51,515 nt of DNA from Chrysophaeum taylorii. Its lineage: Eukaryota; Sar; Pelagophyceae; Pelagomonadales; Pelagomonadaceae. The stretch lies in NCBI GenBank assembly GCA_029834535.1, contig JAQMWT010000374.1, positions 1 through 51,515 on the forward strand, given 5' to 3'. A program made the position numbers and the translations under genes. Below are positions 47,555 through 51,515 of the stretch, piece after piece (the first letter of the stretch is position 1; every line of letters starts with the position of its first letter). The notes beneath the pieces are model-generated. The model saw nothing but the letters and a program-made list of their open reading frames with translations, was not told the origin of the DNA and did not search any database.

Positions 47555-47935
47555 AGTGCAGGCCAGTAAGTTCACCTAGTCCCAATCTCTAACCCCAGTA
47601 AGTTCACCTGGTCCCAGTTAGTTTCTTGAAAATTTATTGAATAAGTTCACCTGGTCAGTAAGTTCACCTAGTCCAAATCTCTAACCCCAGTAAGTTCGGC
47701 GTAAACCCACTCGTGCTCACACCCACTCCTTCGAGCTCGTCGCTTTCGCCCGCCAATCTAAGCTGCTTGATCCGCACGCGCCGCCTACCTTTGAGTGAAC
47801 ACTCTAAAACCCTTTGCTCTAAAACCCAGTATGTTCACCTGGTCCCAGTAAGTTCACCTGGTCACTAAGTTCACCTAGTCCCAATCTCAAACCCCAGTAA
47901 GTTCACCTGGTCCAGTAAGTTCACCTACAGTGCGC
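47555..47935. repeat. AGTAAGTTCACC short-repeat block, inner left
   Basis: Same organisation as the outer block. It includes the AT-rich insert TTCTTGAAAATTTATTGAAT at about 47622 that is mirrored at 49650-49675 in the right arm. It follows a plus-oriented retroelement tail (47505-47570). Confidence 0.75.
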
Positions 47936-48525
47936 GTGTAGACGCCGGGAGGGGCTTATCGGTATTGCAGCACGTGTGAGGTAGGGTGGAGTCGTCGACT
48001 CAGAAGAGCATATCCTCGGGGTTGCCGATCGACAGAGAGCCACGTAGAGCTGGACGTGGCAGAAGACGGGCTTGTGGCAAGAGGACGCCGACCTCGCGGG
48101 GCGTCTGGCCCTGGCTCTTGGTGATCGTTTGGCGTCGGCGGGCCTTACGGGATACAGGTTGGAGGAGCCTCGGTGACAACGACACGATCGATCATGTATC
48201 TGGTACCGTTGCAGTGGCCGTGCGACGGGTCGAGGTTGCGAAGACTTTAAGCTCGCGATCAAAGTCAGCATGCCGTTGGTTGTCAGGGAGTTCAAAACTC
48301 GACTGTAAAGAGCGAGGCGTCGGCTTCCGACCCAACCTAGTCGGCCGAAAAGAACTCCGACGCCTCGTCTCCGGCAAAAAAAGGCCGCGGTCATGCGCGC
48401 GTTGTCAGCATCGACAACATCGTTTCGACGGGACGTGAGAATGGCGCGCTGAAAGAGCCGCCGCGGGTCGTGGAAATAGTCTGCGAGGTCGCCGTAGACG
48501 GCTTGGAGGGTCAATGTCCAGGTCG
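47925..48525 (-). pseudogene. Helitron helicase C-terminal fragment, copy 3
   Basis: Minus strand with the same blocks as copy 2: FHDPRRLFQRAILTSRRNDV near 48480, HGHCNGTRYMIDRV-type sequence near 48205, TITKSQGQTPREVGVLL and VQLYVALCRSATP. The motif V Asn is changed (TITK), matching its mirror partner, copy 4. Frameshifts and an in-frame stop (ADxVGSEDD region) are shared among copies. Confidence 0.82.
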
Positions 48526-48764
48526 TGCGCCTACCTGATCCTTACCCTGATTCGGGGGACAAGGCGCCCCTCACAAACCCACCCACATCCTTCATGCTCC
48601 CCACACACACCCCCCTCTTAGCAGTCCTAACTACTAATCGACAGATGTTTGTTTGTCTGTCCTAACTACTAATCGACAGATGTTTGTCTGTCTGTCTGTT
48701 TGTCCCTCGATTTAGGGTAAGGATCAGATTGGCCCGAGAGTAAGGATCAGGTAGGCGCGAGAGC
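48526..48764. repeat. palindrome centre with doubled GACA tail module
   Basis: Contains one plus-oriented CTCTTAGCAGTC truncated tail, then two tandem CCTAACTACTAATCGACAGA/TGTTTGT modules and CCTCGATTTAGGGTAAGGAT, equal to the inverse of 5340-5430. The two arms approach each other here with this non-symmetrical spacer. Confidence 0.7.
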
Positions 48765-49380
48765 CAGACAGTGATCCTCCAAGCCGTCTACGGCGACCTC
48801 GCAGACTATTTCCACGACCCGCGGCGGCTCTTTCAGCGCGCCATTCTCACGTCCCGTCGAAACGATGTTGTCGATGCTGACAACGCGCGCATGACCGCGG
48901 CCTTTTTTTGCCGGAGACGAGGCGTCGGAGTTCTTTTCGGCCGACTAGGTTGGGTCGGAAGACGACGCCTCGCTCTTTACAGTCGAGTTTTCAACTCCCT
49001 GACAACCAACGGCATGCTGACTTTGATCGCGAGCTTAATGTCTTCGCAACCTCGACCCGTCGCACGGCCACTGCAACGGTACCAGATACATGATCGATCG
49101 TGTCGTTGTCACCGAGGCTCCTCCAACCTGTATCCCGTAAGGCCCGCCGACGCCAAACGATCACCAAGAGCCAGGGCCAGACGCCCCGCGAGGTCGGCGT
49201 CCTCTTGCCCACAAGCCCGTCTTCTGTCACGTCCAGCTCTACGTGCCTCTCTGTCGATCGGCAACCCCGAGAATATGCTCTTCTGAGTCGACGACTCCAC
49301 CCTACCTCACACGTGCTCCGCAATACCGATAAGCCCCCTCCCGGCGTCTACACGCGCACTGTAGGTGAACTTACTGGGAC
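48765..49380 (+). pseudogene. Helitron helicase C-terminal fragment, copy 4
   Basis: Plus strand: ILQAVYGDLADYFHDPRRLF, QRAILTSRRNDVVDADNARM, then LYSRVFNSLTTNGML, NGTRYMIDRVVVTEAP (third frame), TITKSQGQTPREVGVLL and a diverged motif VI (SSTCLSVDRQ in one frame). Mirror partner of copy 3. No frame spans more than about 170 residues. Confidence 0.82.
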
Positions 49381-49850
49381 CAGGTGAACTTACTGGGGTT
49401 TGAGATTGGGACTAGGTGAACTTAGTGACCAGGTGAACTTACTGGGACCAGGTGAACATACTGGGGTTTTAGAGCAAAGGGTTTTTAGAGTAAACTCACT
49501 CAAAGGTAGGCGGCGCGTGCGGATCGAAGCAGCTTAGATTGGCGGAGGCGAAAGCGACGAGCTCGAAGGAGTGGGTGTGAGCACGAGTGGGTTTACGCCG
49601 AACTTACTGGGGTTAGAGATTTGGACTAGGTGAACTTACTGACCAGGTGAACTTATTCAATAAATTTTCAAGAAACTAACTGGGACCAGGTGAACTTACT
49701 GGGGTTAGAGATTGGGACTAGGTGAACTTACTGGCCTGCACTTGTCTGTCTGTCTGTCTGTCTTTAAATGTCGACTGCTAAGAGGGGGGGGTGTGTGGGG
49801 AGCATGAAGGATGTGGGTGGGTTTGTGAGGGGCGCCTTGTCCCCCGAATC
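49360..49850. repeat. short-repeat block and reverse retroelement tail, inner right
   Basis: GGTGAACTTACTGGGACCA units, the CAGCTTAGATTGG unique segment, then GTCTGTCTGTCTTTAAATGT/CGACTGCTAAGAGG at 49760-49790 and CATGAAGGATGTGGGTGGGT. Mirrors 47455-47935. Confidence 0.75.
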
Positions 49851-49877
49851 AGGGTAAGGATCAGGTAGGCGCACGAC

Positions 49878-50460
49878 CTGGACATTGACCCTCCAAGGCG
49901 TCTATGGCGACCTCGCAGACTATTTCCACGACCCGCGGCGGCTCTTTCAGCGCGCCATTCTCACGTCCCGTCGAAACGATGTTGTCGATGCTGACAACGC
50001 GCGCATGACCGCGGCCTTTTTCCCGGAGACGAGGCGTCGGGTTCTTTTCGGCCGACTAGGTTGGGTCGGAAGACGACGCCTCGCTCTTTACAGTCGAGTT
50101 TTCAACTCCCTGACAACCAACGGCATGCTGACTTTGATCGCGAGCTTAATGTCTTCGCAACCTCGACCCGTCGCACGGCCACTGCAACGGTACCAGATAC
50201 ATGATGGATCGTGTCGTTGTCACCGAGGCTCCTCAACCTGTATCCCTTAAGGCCGGCCGACGCCAAACGATCAACAAGAGCCAGGGCCAGACGCCCCGCG
50301 AGGTCGGCGTCCTCTTGCCCAAGCCCGTCTTCTGCCACGTCCAGCTCTACGTGGCTCTCTGTCCCAACCCGGATATACTAGCGGGTCGACGACCCCCCCC
50401 ACGTGCTGCGCAATACCGATAAGCCCCCTCCCGGCGTCTACGCGCACTGTAGGTGAACTT
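49878..50460 (+). pseudogene. Helitron helicase C-terminal fragment, copy 5
   Basis: Plus strand, mirror partner of copy 2: QGVYGDLADYFHDPRRLF, QRAILTSRRNDVVDADNARM, MDRVVVTEAPQPVSL, TINKSQGQTPREVGVLLPKP and VFCHVQLYVALC. This copy keeps motif V and VI closest to the family consensus but still carries frameshifts. Confidence 0.82.
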
Positions 50461-50754
50461 ACTGGGACCAGGGCTGCGGGGTTTAGGATTGGGACTGGGT
50501 GAACTGGGTGACCAGGTGAACGAGACCAGGTGGCTGCACGGGTTTTTGAGGCAGGGACAGAGTAAACTCAAGGTTGCGGCGCGTGCGGATCAAAGCAGCT
50601 TAGATTGGCAGGCGAGAGCGACAGGCTTAAAGGAGTTGGTGTGAGCTGGGTGAACTTACTGACCAGGTGAACTTATATGAAACTTACTGGGACCAGGTGA
50701 ACTTACTGGGGTTAGAGATTGGGACTAGGTGAACTTACTGGCCTGCACTTGTCC

Positions 50755-51515
50755 TAACTACTAATCGACAGATGTTTGTCTGTCTGTTTGTTTGTCTGTC
50801 TGTTTGTCCCTCGATTTAGGGTAAGGATCAGGTAGGCGCGAGTAAGGATCAGGTAGGCGCGAGAGCCAGACAGTGATCCTCAAGCCGTCTACGGCGACCT
50901 CGCAGACTATTTCCACGACCCGCGGCGGCTCTTTCAGCGCGCCATTCTCACGCCCGTCGAAACGATGTTGTCGATGCTGACAACGCGCGCATGACCGCGG
51001 CCTTTTTCCCGGAGACGAGGCGTCGGAGTTCTTTTCGGCTGACTAGGCTGGGTCGGAAGACGACGCCTCGCTCTTTACAGTAGAGTTTTCAACTCCTGAC
51101 AACCAACGGCATGCTGACTTTGATCGCGAGCTTAATGTCTTCGCAACCTCGACCCGTCGCACGGCCACTGCAACGGTACCAGATACATGATCGATCGTGT
51201 GTCGTTGCACCGAGGCTCCTCCACGATCTAAGGCCCGCGACGCCAAACGATCAACAAGAGCCAGGGCCAGACGCCCCGCGAGGTCGTCCTCTCAGCCGAA
51301 GCCTTTCTGCCGTCCAGCTCGCGTGGCTCTCTGTCGATCGGCATCCCCGACGACTCCACCCTACCCACACGTGCTGCGCAATACCGATAAGCCCCCTCCA
51401 GGTCTACACGCGCACTATAGGTGAACTTTACTGGGACCACTTTGAGATTGGGACTAGGTGAACTGAGTGACCAGGTGAAACTGGGACCAGGTGAACATAC
51501 TGGGGTTTTAGAGTA
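50755..51515 (+). mobile_element. Helitron helicase C-terminal fragment, copy 6, with tail module, runs to window end
   Basis: A CCTAACTACTAATCGACAGA tail module and two AAGGATCAGGTAGGCGCGAG repeats (50755-50870) precede the helicase fragment 50870-51425 (YGDLADYFHDPRRLF, TINKSQGQTPREV in frame, diverged end). A GGTGAACTT block begins at 51418 and continues to the edge. It lies outside the palindrome in the same orientation as copies 4 and 5, so the array may continue beyond the window. Confidence 0.78.

Larger units (their letters stand above)
46498..50758. repeat. large imperfect palindrome of two-unit Helitron-fragment arrays
   Basis: The left arm (46498 to about 48540) and right arm (about 48750 to 50758) are inverted copies of one another, separated by a spacer of about 200 bp. 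Each arm contains two helicase fragments and two short-repeat blocks. Diagnostic differences are mirrored. The inner pair shares GATCACCAAGAGCC and a TTCTTGAAAATTTATTGAAT block, while the outer pair shares GATCAACAAGAGCC and a TTTCATATAAATTCACC block. A two-unit tandem array was therefore duplicated in inverted orientation as a whole. Indels show it is not brand new. Confidence 0.85.

Overview
The window looks like nuclear DNA from a small, gene-dense, GC-rich unicellular eukaryote. A photosynthetic stramenopile (pelagophyte-like microalga) is my best guess. The evidence is spliceosomal GT-AG introns of only about 37-63 nt, long single-exon GC-rich genes with 50-200 bp between them, eukaryote-only families (SUMO protease, Patched-like protein with SSD, SARNP, KGD4-type motif, GT14, triose-phosphate-transporter family), and an N-terminus resembling a bipartite plastid presequence. 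The lineage is inferred from general gene style, not from a marker.

Layout. (1) 1-6.4 kb: transposon graveyard. It holds Ty1/copia pieces in both orientations (gag with CCHC knuckle and protease on minus, integrase on plus, RNase H on minus), LTR edges next to initiator-tRNA-like primer-binding sites, minisatellites, a Helitron helicase C-terminal fragment, and the 3' end of another retroelement with a repeated tail. (2) 6.4-17.6 kb: sirtuin-like protein, small secreted basic protein, 731-aa unknown, a three-part fusion (J domain, enoyl reductase, nucleophile-less hydrolase), DUF202 protein, CobW/COG0523 GTPase and Ulp1-type SUMO protease. (3) 18.2-25.7 kb: a five-exon Patched/Dispatched-like protein, a WH2-containing coiled-coil protein and an alpha/beta hydrolase with a Cys nucleophile. 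(4) 25.7-28.2 kb: gene-poor, with a probable degenerate copia protease. (5) 28.2-35.2 kb: compact cluster of CBS-PB1 membrane protein, double-ABM iron alcohol dehydrogenase and SARNP-like protein, all on minus, then a lipoyl-KGD4 protein (plus) and a triose-phosphate/nucleotide-sugar transporter (minus). (6) 35.6-43.5 kb: an intron-rich gene of unknown function, a GT14 glycosyltransferase, a 463-aa unknown and a three-exon ammonium transporter. (7) 43.5-51.5 kb: a broken Sel1-repeat gene, then a large imperfect palindrome (arms about 2 kb) built from tandem Helitron-helicase/short-repeat units.

The genes do not form an operon-like pathway. The most unusual biology is (a) a mitochondrial protein joining a lipoyl domain to KGD4-like motifs without the E2 catalytic core, (b) the J/ETR/pseudo-hydrolase fusion, and (c) the inverted array of Helitron fragments at the right end, whose relatives also sit at the left end. 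No tRNA, rRNA or CRISPR was found by eye, and a covariance-model search could not be run. Starts were moved to the first ATG wherever the open frame began with a non-ATG codon.
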